Positions 1 to 6,253 of a stretch of DNA of 15,185 nucleotides are shown one piece after another. Source of the stretch: an uncultured Ruminococcus sp. (GTDB taxonomy: Bacteria; Bacillota; Clostridia; Oscillospirales; Ruminococcaceae); NCBI GenBank assembly GCA_900319195.1, contig ONNL01000124.1, positions 1 to 15,185 of the forward strand, written 5' to 3'. The notes beneath the pieces were generated by a model that did no database searches, was not told where the DNA came from, and was given only the letters and a program-made list of their open reading frames with translations. The translations under genes were made by a program, and so were the position numbers. How positions within the stretch are numbered: position 1 is the stretch's first letter; each line of letters begins with the position of its first letter.

Positions 1-98
1 AAATCAGCTATGCACTGTATCTGTGTCGTCAAACTGCCTTACCGGGCGAAAGCCCGCCTGCGACAGTTTTCCTAACATCTACAGCACATATCTGATTT
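1..98. repeat. Long imperfect hairpin element at the left edge
   Basis: The ends AAATCAG (1-7) and CTGATTT (92-98) are complementary. Inside them TATG pairs with CATA and CTGTA with TACAG, then AAACTG (31-36) with CAGTTT (63-68), and the tip is CGGGC-GAAA-GCCCG (43-56), a 5-bp stem with a GNRA-type tetraloop. The whole block therefore folds as one long stem with internal loops on either strand. It could be a structured RNA, a leader of the off-edge gene, or a small palindromic repeat; it may continue past the left edge. No coding potential was recognised. Confidence 0.5.
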
Positions 99-115
99 TT
101 CCTTAACCAAACAGG

Positions 116-221
116 TTTTTAGAGGTGCCCTATAGCAAACGACAAAAGTTTTTGGAGTTTGCTATTTGCCGATCGCAGAGAGCAAATCTTTGATTTGCGT
201 ATCTGCAAGGCACTTTAAAAA
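116..221. repeat. Palindromic element with three-way-junction fold
   Basis: The outer arms 116-129 (TTTTTAGAGGTGCC) and 209-221 (GGCACTTTAAAAA) pair over about 12 bp with one mismatch and one bulge. They enclose two perfect hairpins: ATAGCAAAC (132-140) with GTTTGCTAT (157-165), and GCAAATC (182-188) with GATTTGC (192-198) around a 3-nt loop. This gives a closed three-stem structure. It lies downstream of the leftward promoter at 267-294, so it would be in that transcript's leader if transcription continues. It may be a non-autonomous mobile element or a structured leader RNA; the sequence does not decide. Confidence 0.5.
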
Positions 222-230
222 TCATTTTTT

Positions 231-265
231 ATAGTCAACGTCGAATTATTTTTGACGTTGACTAT
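231..265. promoter_or_regulatory. Operator-like 12-bp palindrome overlapping a start site
   Basis: ATAGTCAACGTC (231-242) and GACGTTGACTAT (254-265) are perfect inverted repeats separated by 11 AT-rich bases. The palindrome begins 2 bp downstream of the -10 hexamer of the leftward promoter at 267-294, so the predicted transcription start falls inside it. No U-tract follows on either strand, which argues against a terminator. TAGTCAAC/GTTGACTA half-sites resemble those bound by some MarR-family repressors; that assignment is inference. Confidence 0.55.
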
Positions 266-266
266 C

Positions 267-294
267 ATTATACCACTCCCACGGGATTTGTCAA
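267..294 (-). promoter_or_regulatory. Sigma-A promoter reading off the left edge
   Basis: On the minus strand a perfect TTGACA (294-289) is followed by a 16-bp spacer and a perfect TATAAT (272-267). Predicted start is near 260. It sits just after the stop of the M50 protease gene, so it drives a separate transcript whose gene is beyond the left edge, at least 260 nt away. The palindrome at 231-265 probably regulates it. Confidence 0.7.
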
Positions 295-301
295 TACAAA
301 T

Positions 302-874
302 TCACCGCTTCACGTCCGTCAGAAGCAGGATAAGCGACAGCACAAACAGCGGCAGCACTTCCCTGCTCCACACTGCCGCAAGTATCAGCAGTGTCACGGA
401 TATCCCGACCTTCAGCGCGGTATGACAGCGGCGGAAAACGCACTCATTCGGTCGTCCCTCGCACAGCATGGAAATGATCGCACCGCCGTCGAGCGTGTCA
501 TACGGGAGCAGATTGTACATAGCCGCCGCAAGATTCAGCGTCATGAAAGTCCCCGACCGTCCTGCAATGCTCATCACAGCAAAGATGAGCAGATTCACCG
601 CGGGTCCCGCCGCGGATATGGCAATGGAGCGTGTTATCGGCATAAGCGGCTGTTTTTCGGCGGTCATTATCATGCCAAAGCCGCTGAGCTCGACTCGTTT
701 TATTGCAACTCCGAGCAAATGTGCGGTAATGATGTGCCCTGCCTCATGCACCGCACAGGCTGTGTAAAATGCGAATACGTCGCCGCCGTCCCTCATCATG
801 AAAACCACCGCATTGAACAGCAGAAATGAGAAGTCCACCTTCACGCTCAGTCCACGCGTCCTCAGTACCCTCAA
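302..874 (-). CDS. SpoIVFB-like M50 site-2 membrane metalloprotease
   Basis: An intramembrane zinc protease of the M50 family (190 aa with the start chosen here). The zinc motif HEAGH is at residues 43-47, the conserved AAGPAVN segment follows at about 88-94, and the third-ligand motif NLLPYDTLDGG is at 121-131, with Asp129 the expected zinc ligand. Several hydrophobic segments indicate a polytopic membrane protein. The segment GVAIKRVELSGFG after HEAGH resembles the SpoIVFB subgroup, which cleaves pro-sigma-K during sporulation; the actual substrate here is unknown. The start is taken as TTG at 874, which overlaps the stop of the upstream gene and has GGAG five bases ahead; the frame stays open to 925 but that would overlap the upstream gene by about 55 bases. 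Expression is therefore probably coupled to the upstream small membrane protein. Confidence 0.75.
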   Translation of the reverse strand: MRVLRTRGLSVKVDFSFLLFNAVVFMMRDGGDVFAFYTACAVHEAGHIITAHLLGVAIKRVELSGFGMIMTAEKQPLMPITRSIAISAAGPAVNLLIFAVMSIAGRSGTFMTLNLAAAMYNLLPYDTLDGGAIISMLCEGRPNECVFRRCHTALKVGISVTLLILAAVWSREVLPLFVLSLILLLTDVKR

Positions 875-1122
875 AGCAGCTCCGAGATAGCGTCCACGGG
901 ATTCGGTATGACCTCGTCCGTGCACTCCGTCTGCGCCCTCACATAGCGGTAGAGCTCGGCAGTACGCTCGGGATAAAAGAAGTTTGCAGCAAACATCGCC
1001 GCCGCAATAAGTATGCAGATCACCGCCTGCATTGCCGTAACATCATCATTCTTCGCCGCGGAACGTCGATCGTATTTTTTCAGGAGCGCGTCAACACTGT
1101 CATTGTTTTCCTCGTTCATCAT
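871..1122 (-). CDS. Small single-pass membrane protein, partner of the M50 protease
   Basis: An 83-aa protein I do not recognise as a named family. Residues 1-30 are polar and charged, about 31-49 form one hydrophobic transmembrane segment (MQAVICILIAAAMFAANFF), and a short polar tail of about 34 residues follows. Its stop overlaps the TTG start of the M50 protease by one base (TTGA), so the two are translationally coupled. The order, small one-helix protein then SpoIVFB-like protease, recalls SpoIVFA-SpoIVFB, but the M23-like domain of SpoIVFA is absent. A role as regulator or scaffold of the protease is inference. GAGGTGAT lies directly before ATG 1122; the second ATG at 1119 has better spacing and may be the true start. 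Confidence 0.65.
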   Translation of the reverse strand: MMNEENNDSVDALLKKYDRRSAAKNDDVTAMQAVICILIAAAMFAANFFYPERTAELYRYVRAQTECTDEVIPNPVDAISELL

Positions 1123-1175
1123 ATCACCTCAGTGCAGTTTATGCCGCCCCTCCGCAAATTATGAAAATGATACAT

Positions 1176-1263
1176 GATTTATCGGAGGAAAACTTTCTGA
1201 GGAAAGCTTTGTGCCAACAGCACCCCGTACCCTTTGTCTCAAAAGGGTTTCCCCCGATAAATC
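1176..1263. repeat. Palindromic repeat, long copy (four-stem cloverleaf)
   Basis: The terminal arms 1176-1191 and 1248-1263 are inverted repeats matching at 15 of 16 positions (GATTTATCGGAGGAAA against TTTCCCCCGATAAATC). Between them are three small hairpins: CTTTC/GAAAG, GTGC/GCAC (1211-1223) and ACCCTTT/AAAGGGT (1229-1248, loop GTCTCA). The left 35 bases recur at 9539-9573 with one difference. It fills the gap between the deaminase gene and the 83-aa gene. It may be a miniature transposable element or structured RNA; neither flank has an obvious target duplication. Confidence 0.6.
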
Positions 1264-1279
1264 CCACAAAACTTATATA

Positions 1280-1741
1280 TCAGTATATTTTCTTGTCATC
1301 ATTTGCCGAGTATTCGTCAAAGACGTTCATACATTCGTCGCGGTCAAGCTCGGAAATATCGAGGACATCTCCCCTGCCGTCGAGAAAGTCATAGAACTTG
1401 TTGTCGCGGAAGCCGATCTTCTCGGTATCAAGCCTTCCGCAGCCGTAGTACACCTTCCCGATATTTGCCCACATTATTGCTCCGAGGCACATAGGGCAGG
1501 GTTCAGCCGTCGTGTATATCTCACATCCGTTGAGGTCGTAGGTGTCAAGCTCCGCACAGGCGCTCCTAATTGCTTCCGTCTCGCCGTGACAGGTAGGGTC
1601 CTTTTTCAGAAGAACTCGGTTATGACCGCGCCCCACAATTTTTCCGTCCTTGACTATGACCGCACCGAATGGTCCGCCCTCGCCGTGACGTATGCCGTCC
1701 CTTGCCTCGTCAATTGCGGCTATCATGAATCTGTCAGCCAT
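1280..1741 (-). CDS. Guanine deaminase-like cytidine/purine deaminase
   Basis: A 153-aa zinc-dependent deaminase. The catalytic pair H52 and E54 lies in DPTCHGE, and the other zinc ligands C82 and C85 lie in EPCPMCLGAI, after GGPFGAVIV at 22-30. The length, the DPT-x-H-x-E form and the C-terminal GFRDNKFYDFL segment resemble Bacillus GuaD-type guanine deaminase (guanine to xanthine and ammonia) more than tRNA-adenosine deaminase TadA. Close relatives also act on other nucleobases, so the substrate is inferred. GGAG six bases before ATG 1741 supports the start. It lies 28 bp after ychF on the same strand, so the two are probably cotranscribed. Confidence 0.8.
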   Translation of the reverse strand: MADRFMIAAIDEARDGIRHGEGGPFGAVIVKDGKIVGRGHNRVLLKKDPTCHGETEAIRSACAELDTYDLNGCEIYTTAEPCPMCLGAIMWANIGKVYYGCGRLDTEKIGFRDNKFYDFLDGRGDVLDISELDRDECMNVFDEYSANDDKKIY

Positions 1742-1769
1742 ATCATTCTCCTGCTGAGCTTACGCTGTG

Positions 1770-2864
1770 TTATACGTTGAAGCGGAAGAGAACGATATCG
1801 CCGTCCTGCATAACATACTCCTTGCCTTCAAGACGGATAAGTCCCTTTTCCTTTGCCGCCTGCATAGTACCGCACTCCATGAGGGTATCGAACGAGATCA
1901 CCTCTGCGCGAATGAATCCCTTTTCAAAGTCGGTATGAATCTTTCCTGCCGCCTGCGGAGCCTTTGTGCCGCGTTTGATAGTCCATGCGCGTACCTCCTG
2001 CTTGCCTGCTGTGAGGTAGGAGATAAGTCCGAGGAGAGAATAGCCCTCCTTGATGATACGGTTGAGACCGCTCTCCTTGAGTCCGAGGTCAGTGAGGAAC
2101 ATCTCCTTGTCCTCAGCGCTCATGTCGGAGATCTCAGCCTCTATCTGTGCACAGATAGGCAGTACGGCGGAGTGCTCCTCTGCGGCAATCTCGCAGACCT
2201 TTTTGTAGTTTTCGTTGTTCTCGATATTGTTCGTGAAATCAGCCTCGCTGAGATTTGCCGCATAGATAACAGGCTTGCCCGAAAGGAGCGGAGTGCTCTT
2301 GATAAGCTCGCGCTCGTCGTCGGTGTAATCGAAGCCGCGGGCAGACTTGCCCTCCTCCATGTAAGCCTTGAGACGCTCGAGGAAGTCTATCTCTGCAAGG
2401 TACTTCTTATCGCCCTTGACCGCCTTCTTTGCGCGGTCTATGCGCCTGTCGACCATTTCAATATCCGAGAAGATAAGCTCAAGGTTTATGGTCTCAATGT
2501 CACGGGCAGGATTTATCGAGCCGTCAACATGAATGATATTGTCGTCCTCAAAGCACCTTACAACGTGCACTATCGCATCGACCTCGCGTATATCCGCAAG
2601 GAACTTATTACCGAGTCCCTCACCCTTTGAGGCACCCTTTACAAGTCCTGCAATATCGACGAATTCGAGAGTTGCAGGAGTGAACTTATCAGGCTCGTAC
2701 ATCTCTGCGAGCTTATCAAGTCTCTCATCGGGGACGGAAACGATACCCACATTCTTTTCTATCGTACAGAACGGATAGTTTGCGCTTTCTGCGCCTGCAT
2801 TCGTGAGTGCGTTAAAGAGTGTGCTTTTGCCGACATTCGGCAGACCTACCATACCAAGCTTCAT
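1770..2864 (-). CDS. ychF: Ribosome-associated ATPase YchF (Obg family, OLA1-like)
   Basis: A 364-aa cytoplasmic P-loop NTPase of the Obg/YchF family, which prefers ATP to GTP and associates with ribosomes. The protein starts MKLGMVGLPNVGKSTLFNAL, with the P-loop at residues 7-14; switch/G3 DIAGLVKGASKGEGLGNKFL follows, and the G4 region reads NLSE rather than the NKxD of strict GTPases, as expected for YchF. The C-terminal TGS-type part ends with the typical AEVISFDTLMECG and KEYVMQDGDIVLFRF segments. The length matches the family. ATG 2864 is preferred over the in-frame TTG at 2876 because family members begin MKLG. AAAGG (2883-2879) is the likely ribosome-binding site, 14 bases upstream. 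It starts 23 bp after the EAL gene. Confidence 0.95.
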   Translation of the reverse strand: MKLGMVGLPNVGKSTLFNALTNAGAESANYPFCTIEKNVGIVSVPDERLDKLAEMYEPDKFTPATLEFVDIAGLVKGASKGEGLGNKFLADIREVDAIVHVVRCFEDDNIIHVDGSINPARDIETINLELIFSDIEMVDRRIDRAKKAVKGDKKYLAEIDFLERLKAYMEEGKSARGFDYTDDERELIKSTPLLSGKPVIYAANLSEADFTNNIENNENYKKVCEIAAEEHSAVLPICAQIEAEISDMSAEDKEMFLTDLGLKESGLNRIIKEGYSLLGLISYLTAGKQEVRAWTIKRGTKAPQAAGKIHTDFEKGFIRAEVISFDTLMECGTMQAAKEKGLIRLEGKEYVMQDGDIVLFRFNV

Positions 2865-2887
2865 TTTTAATAACAAGACCTTTCATT

Positions 2888-5629
2888 TTATATATTAGTG
2901 TGAGTTATGCGCTTATTGTTGACAAGCGAGCTGACCGTCGAATTCTGTATTTTCAGGTCGCCGCTGCCTGTTCCTATATCCTTCGGATTTGCCGCCATTA
3001 TCTTCATCGTGATAGCCGAATCGACGATAGTTACATTGCCCGTACCGTTTGCGTCACCGATACCCGTCATCTCGTCGCCTTCGGAGTCGATGAATATTTC
3101 AGCGTCCTTTATCTTAGTATTCACGCTGCCGTTTATCGCACCAATACAGGTGTGATTTGCCGAGCGCATCTTGATAGCGACCTTGCCCTTTCTTATGAAA
3201 ACGCTGCCCTCGCCCTCTTCAAGCACGCCGATAGCGACTGCCTGAGCGCCCGTGCAGGACATAGTAATGTCAGCGTCGGAGGTGATAGAAGCAATGCCCT
3301 TGCAGCTTCCTATACCCGTGACCTTGATACCGGAGATAGTGATGTCAAGCTTGCATTTCTCGCCTATCTCGATATTAGCGTCGCCGTTGAAGCTTCCGAT
3401 AGCAAGTCCGTTATGCGAGTACATATATACATTGACGCTGCCCGAAAGGAGCTTTATCTCAGAGTCGTCGTCATTATATCCGCCGCCGATACAGAGCGTA
3501 TCTACGCTGTTGGAGATAACAATGAGCTGACCCTCCATGTTGACGGTTATATCGCCATAGCCGTGCTCGAAATCGTTGCCGATACCGATACCCTCAGAGG
3601 CATAGCAGTCGATAGTGAGACTGCCCTTGCCCTTGAGCTCGAGCTGTGAGCCCATGGGGACATATATTCCCGAATATCCGAGCTTGTTGTTCTTGACAAG
3701 CGTAAGCTCGAGACGGGCATACTCACCGATAGAGATAGTCGGCTTGCTGTTGCCGCTTATCATGTTAACGTTTTTCAGTGTGAGCTCGCAGCTGTGGTTG
3801 TCCATAATGGAGATGTTCATCTTCACAGGCTTCTCGGGGTCACCGACGATAGTGAGGTGGCTCTGATAAACGTGGATGTCCGTGTATTTTTCAAGTGCGA
3901 GCTTGAGGAGGTCGAGCTCCTCATCATTCTGAGCCGCGTATATCTTCTTTGTGCCGTTGGGACGCGATTCAAGGTTGGTCTTGATTATCTCGTCCTTGAC
4001 ATCTGCGGAAATACTGTTGAGGAAGAGCGGCTTCGGCTTCGAGGTGTAGTAGCCTTGAACAAGGTCAACGCCAAGCCTTATCACAGTTTTGAGTTCCTGA
4101 ACAGTCTCAACTCCCTCCGCGAGAGCCTTTATCTGATTCTCATGGCAGAACTCAATGACCGATGTCACGAGCTGCTGCTTTTTGAGGTCATTCTGTATAT
4201 CGGAGATAAGCGAGCGGTCTATCTTGATGTAATCGGGCGAGGAATTGAGCAGATTCGAGCTGTTCGCATAGCCTGTGCCGTAGTCGTCGATAGCGAGCTT
4301 TGCGCGTGAGAAGCCGCAGCGCTTCTTGATGAGCTCGATACCCTCGGCAGAGGATGAGCTGCCCTCGACAATTTCAATTACCGTCTTTTCAAAGAGCTCA
4401 CCGAATGTGAGATAGAGCTCGTTGAAGTCCTCGTCGGTGAGGAGCTCCCCGACGATACTGTTGATGAACAGCTTTCGGTTCTCGAATACCTGCTGATTGT
4501 CGCTGAGGAGCTTCATGGTGTTGAAGAATGTGAGCTTCTCAATGGAGTACAAGTCCTTCTGGCTCTCAGCAATTTTGAGTATCTGAACAGGTGTCATCCT
4601 GATGTCGCCCACTGTACGCATGAGTGCCTCATACGCAACTATCTCGCCCGTATGAGTCTCAACTATCGGCTGTAAATAGTAGGTGAGCAGATTCTCGCGG
4701 ACAATGCGTGAGAAGAGCTGAGCGTTCTTGTAGGAGTCCTTTTCACGAAGGTAATTCTCCTCCGAGAACCAGTTTATGACGCTCCTGCGGTCATTTCTCG
4801 CCTCATAGAGAGCGAACTCCGAGTAGTTGACGAGCATATTGAAGTCCGAGGCCTCATCGGGATAGGACGAGCAGCCTATCGAAAGGCTCAGTCTGCTCTT
4901 GTCGGAGATGTCGATTATCTCACCGAAATCGTCGGTCAAAACGCAGTTCTGCACAGCCTCGTCCATGCTGTTGAGAACGTTGTAGATGTTCATCTTGTCG
5001 AAGTCGCTGAAGAACGCGCAGATCTCCGTCGGTGACTTTGCACCTATTATAATGTTGTCGTTTGCGAAGCTTTTAAGCACCTCAGCGACCGATGCGATAC
5101 AGCTGTTTGTGGTATCGACTGTCAGATACGAGCCGAGCTTGTCTATGCCGTTGATGTAGACCGTTGCGAGACAGCAGTGCTGGACATCGGGAAGTATCTT
5201 CTTTATCTTCTGCGAAAATGAAGGATATGAGGGCAGACGAGTTATCGGGTCGTACTCCACGAAGCTCTTTGACGTGCTCTGAGCGCCGCCAAGCTGACGG
5301 GTGAAGTCCTGCACGAAGCCTAGCCATTCTTCGCTGTTCTCATAGATATTCATTTTAATGTATTTTTTTACCCCGTTCTCTTCAAAGAGGTAAATGTGTT
5401 TCTGTCCCTCGACGGGACTTTTCGATATCTTTTCAAGGAGATTGAAAAATTCAAACTCATTCAGCTTGCCCGTACTGCATGAGAGCATACGGCAGGCAGC
5501 CTCGTCAAGATACGCAGTCTTGTTCTTGGAGATATAGGTGAACGCGCCGATATTCCCGACAAACTGCTGAAACACCTTCCAATCGCGGCTGAGTTCGGGC
5601 GGATTTTTTCTAAGGTCAAAAATGCTCAT
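2888..5629 (-). CDS. c-di-GMP phosphodiesterase (PAS-like/GGDEF*/EAL) with C-terminal beta-helix-like repeats
   Basis: A 913-aa soluble protein with no signal peptide or membrane segment. Residues about 15-112 look PAS-like. About 122-288 are GGDEF-like (YDPITRLPSYPSF at the start), but the catalytic GGDEF is replaced by KSPTEI at 198-203, so cyclase activity is unlikely. About 295-540 form an EAL domain with key residues in place: EALMR at 334-338, N390 in FINS, E419 and E422 in EIVE, IDDYGTGYANSS at 447-458, K469 in IKIDRSLI, AEGVET at 504-509 and QGYYTSKPKP at 525-534. It should hydrolyse c-di-GMP to pGpG. From about 600 to 900 there is a repeat with an Ile-Gly motif every 27-31 residues, resembling a beta-helix. 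GGGGGAA precedes ATG 5629. First gene of a probable operon with ychF. Confidence 0.85.
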   Translation of the reverse strand: MSIFDLRKNPPELSRDWKVFQQFVGNIGAFTYISKNKTAYLDEAACRMLSCSTGKLNEFEFFNLLEKISKSPVEGQKHIYLFEENGVKKYIKMNIYENSEEWLGFVQDFTRQLGGAQSTSKSFVEYDPITRLPSYPSFSQKIKKILPDVQHCCLATVYINGIDKLGSYLTVDTTNSCIASVAEVLKSFANDNIIIGAKSPTEICAFFSDFDKMNIYNVLNSMDEAVQNCVLTDDFGEIIDISDKSRLSLSIGCSSYPDEASDFNMLVNYSEFALYEARNDRRSVINWFSEENYLREKDSYKNAQLFSRIVRENLLTYYLQPIVETHTGEIVAYEALMRTVGDIRMTPVQILKIAESQKDLYSIEKLTFFNTMKLLSDNQQVFENRKLFINSIVGELLTDEDFNELYLTFGELFEKTVIEIVEGSSSSAEGIELIKKRCGFSRAKLAIDDYGTGYANSSNLLNSSPDYIKIDRSLISDIQNDLKKQQLVTSVIEFCHENQIKALAEGVETVQELKTVIRLGVDLVQGYYTSKPKPLFLNSISADVKDEIIKTNLESRPNGTKKIYAAQNDEELDLLKLALEKYTDIHVYQSHLTIVGDPEKPVKMNISIMDNHSCELTLKNVNMISGNSKPTISIGEYARLELTLVKNNKLGYSGIYVPMGSQLELKGKGSLTIDCYASEGIGIGNDFEHGYGDITVNMEGQLIVISNSVDTLCIGGGYNDDDSEIKLLSGSVNVYMYSHNGLAIGSFNGDANIEIGEKCKLDITISGIKVTGIGSCKGIASITSDADITMSCTGAQAVAIGVLEEGEGSVFIRKGKVAIKMRSANHTCIGAINGSVNTKIKDAEIFIDSEGDEMTGIGDANGTGNVTIVDSAITMKIMAANPKDIGTGSGDLKIQNSTVSSLVNNKRITHTNI

Positions 5630-5700
5630 AAGTTCCCCCGTTCTGCATTGAAATTACGGATACGCACAGCTACCCGTATCATGCAAATAATATCATTTTT

Positions 5701-5729
5701 ATTATACTACAACACCGCAATAAAGTCAA
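5701..5729 (-). promoter_or_regulatory. Sigma-A promoter of the EAL gene/ychF operon
   Basis: On the minus strand TTGACT (5729-5724), a 17-bp spacer and TATAAT (5706-5701) form a near-consensus promoter. Transcription would start near 5694, leaving a leader of about 65 nt before ATG 5629. The leader can form a small ATACG/CGTAT hairpin. No c-di-GMP riboswitch is recognisable in it. Confidence 0.8.
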
Positions 5730-5740
5730 TTAAAAAATTA

Positions 5741-5780
5741 TTAATAAAAGGGGGGAAGACTCCTTCACAGAGACTTCCCC
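5741..5780 (-). terminator. Possible terminator of a minus-strand transcript
   Basis: GGGGAAG (5752-5758) and CTTCCCC (5774-5780) pair, extended inward past an A-A mismatch by CTC/GAG, with loop CTTCACA. Reading leftward, the stem is followed by CC then TTTT and an AT-rich run, a weak U-tract. It sits just upstream of the EAL gene promoter, so it would insulate that promoter from any transcript coming from 6250-5780. Confidence 0.4.
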
Positions 5781-5856
5781 GATAAAAACGTATAAGCTTC
5801 TATATAGTGCTCACAGTCCGTGAGGACTTCATCAAATTACGTCAGAACAGAAAACG

Positions 5857-5898
5857 GCGGTCTTAATTGACACCCTCTCAAAAGTCAACTAAGACCGC
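5857..5898. repeat. Stem-loop 1 with CACCCTCT loop
   Basis: GCGGTCTTA (5857-5865) pairs with TAAGACCGC (5890-5898); after one A-C mismatch TTGAC pairs with GTCAA. The loop holds CACCCTCT (5871-5878, its first base closing the stem) followed by CAAAA. It is the partner of the stem-loop at 5909-5939, which has the same design and the same octamer. Confidence 0.6.
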
Positions 5899-5908
5899 TC
5901 GCTCTCGT

Positions 5909-5939
5909 GACAAATACGCACCCTCTATACGTATCTGTC
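5909..5939. repeat. Stem-loop 2 with CACCCTCT loop
   Basis: GACA and ATACG (5909-5918) pair with CGTAT and TGTC (5930-5939) around one A-C mismatch. The loop presents CACCCTCT at 5919-5926, identical to the octamer in the stem-loop at 5857-5898 and 48 bases from it. On the minus strand the loops read AGAGGGTG, Shine-Dalgarno-like; on the plus strand they are C-rich, like loops of Firmicute sRNAs that block ribosome-binding sites. Confidence 0.55.
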
Positions 5940-6253
5940 TAACGGCTCGGTACAAAACGCAGTACACAACATAGTCTCAATGCGAAGGTGAAAAGTCTTG
6001 AAAACGTTTTTAGCGATCATAGCTGAGTTTAGGCGATCATGTACTTTATAGGCGTCATACATGAAAACAGCTGTATCGGGGTCAGATGTCTGGTGCGATG
6101 TTTAGTGAGACTTGAACTTCGGAGGAGTTTGAAACCGAAGAGCATAAAAGAACTATATTTGCCGTTTTTCAACAGGACACATAATAATGTATCTGAAAAA
6201 GCAATGCTGCGGACGAATCTCGATTTTTCGTCGTTTTCGCCCTCAACAATTGT

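Larger units (their letters stand above)
5781..6253 (-). ncRNA. Candidate structured non-coding transcript in the divergent spacer
   Basis: This stretch has no convincing gene. It is bounded on the right by a minus-strand promoter-like sequence (6254-6282) and on the left by a hairpin with a weak U-tract (5752-5780). It contains a series of hairpins: AGTGCTCAC/GTGAGGACT (5806-5828), 5857-5898, 5909-5939, and CTTCGG/CCGAAG near 6116-6144. Near 6013-6058 the motif GCGATCAT occurs twice, 20 bp apart, followed by GCGTCAT 19 bp further on. It could be an independent ncRNA, a decayed gene, or a regulatory region for either flanking gene. No known RNA family was recognised. Confidence 0.3.

Noticed and set aside
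130..225. 31-codon minus-strand ORF starting at 225 inside the leader of the leftward promoter
   Set aside because: No ribosome-binding site, and it coincides with the stems of the palindromic element, so it is probably a by-product of the repeat.
1767..2630. Long plus-strand ORFs opposite ychF, the EAL gene, uvrA and scfB
   Set aside because: They are antisense shadows produced by the codon bias of well-identified genes; the translated products have no domain features.
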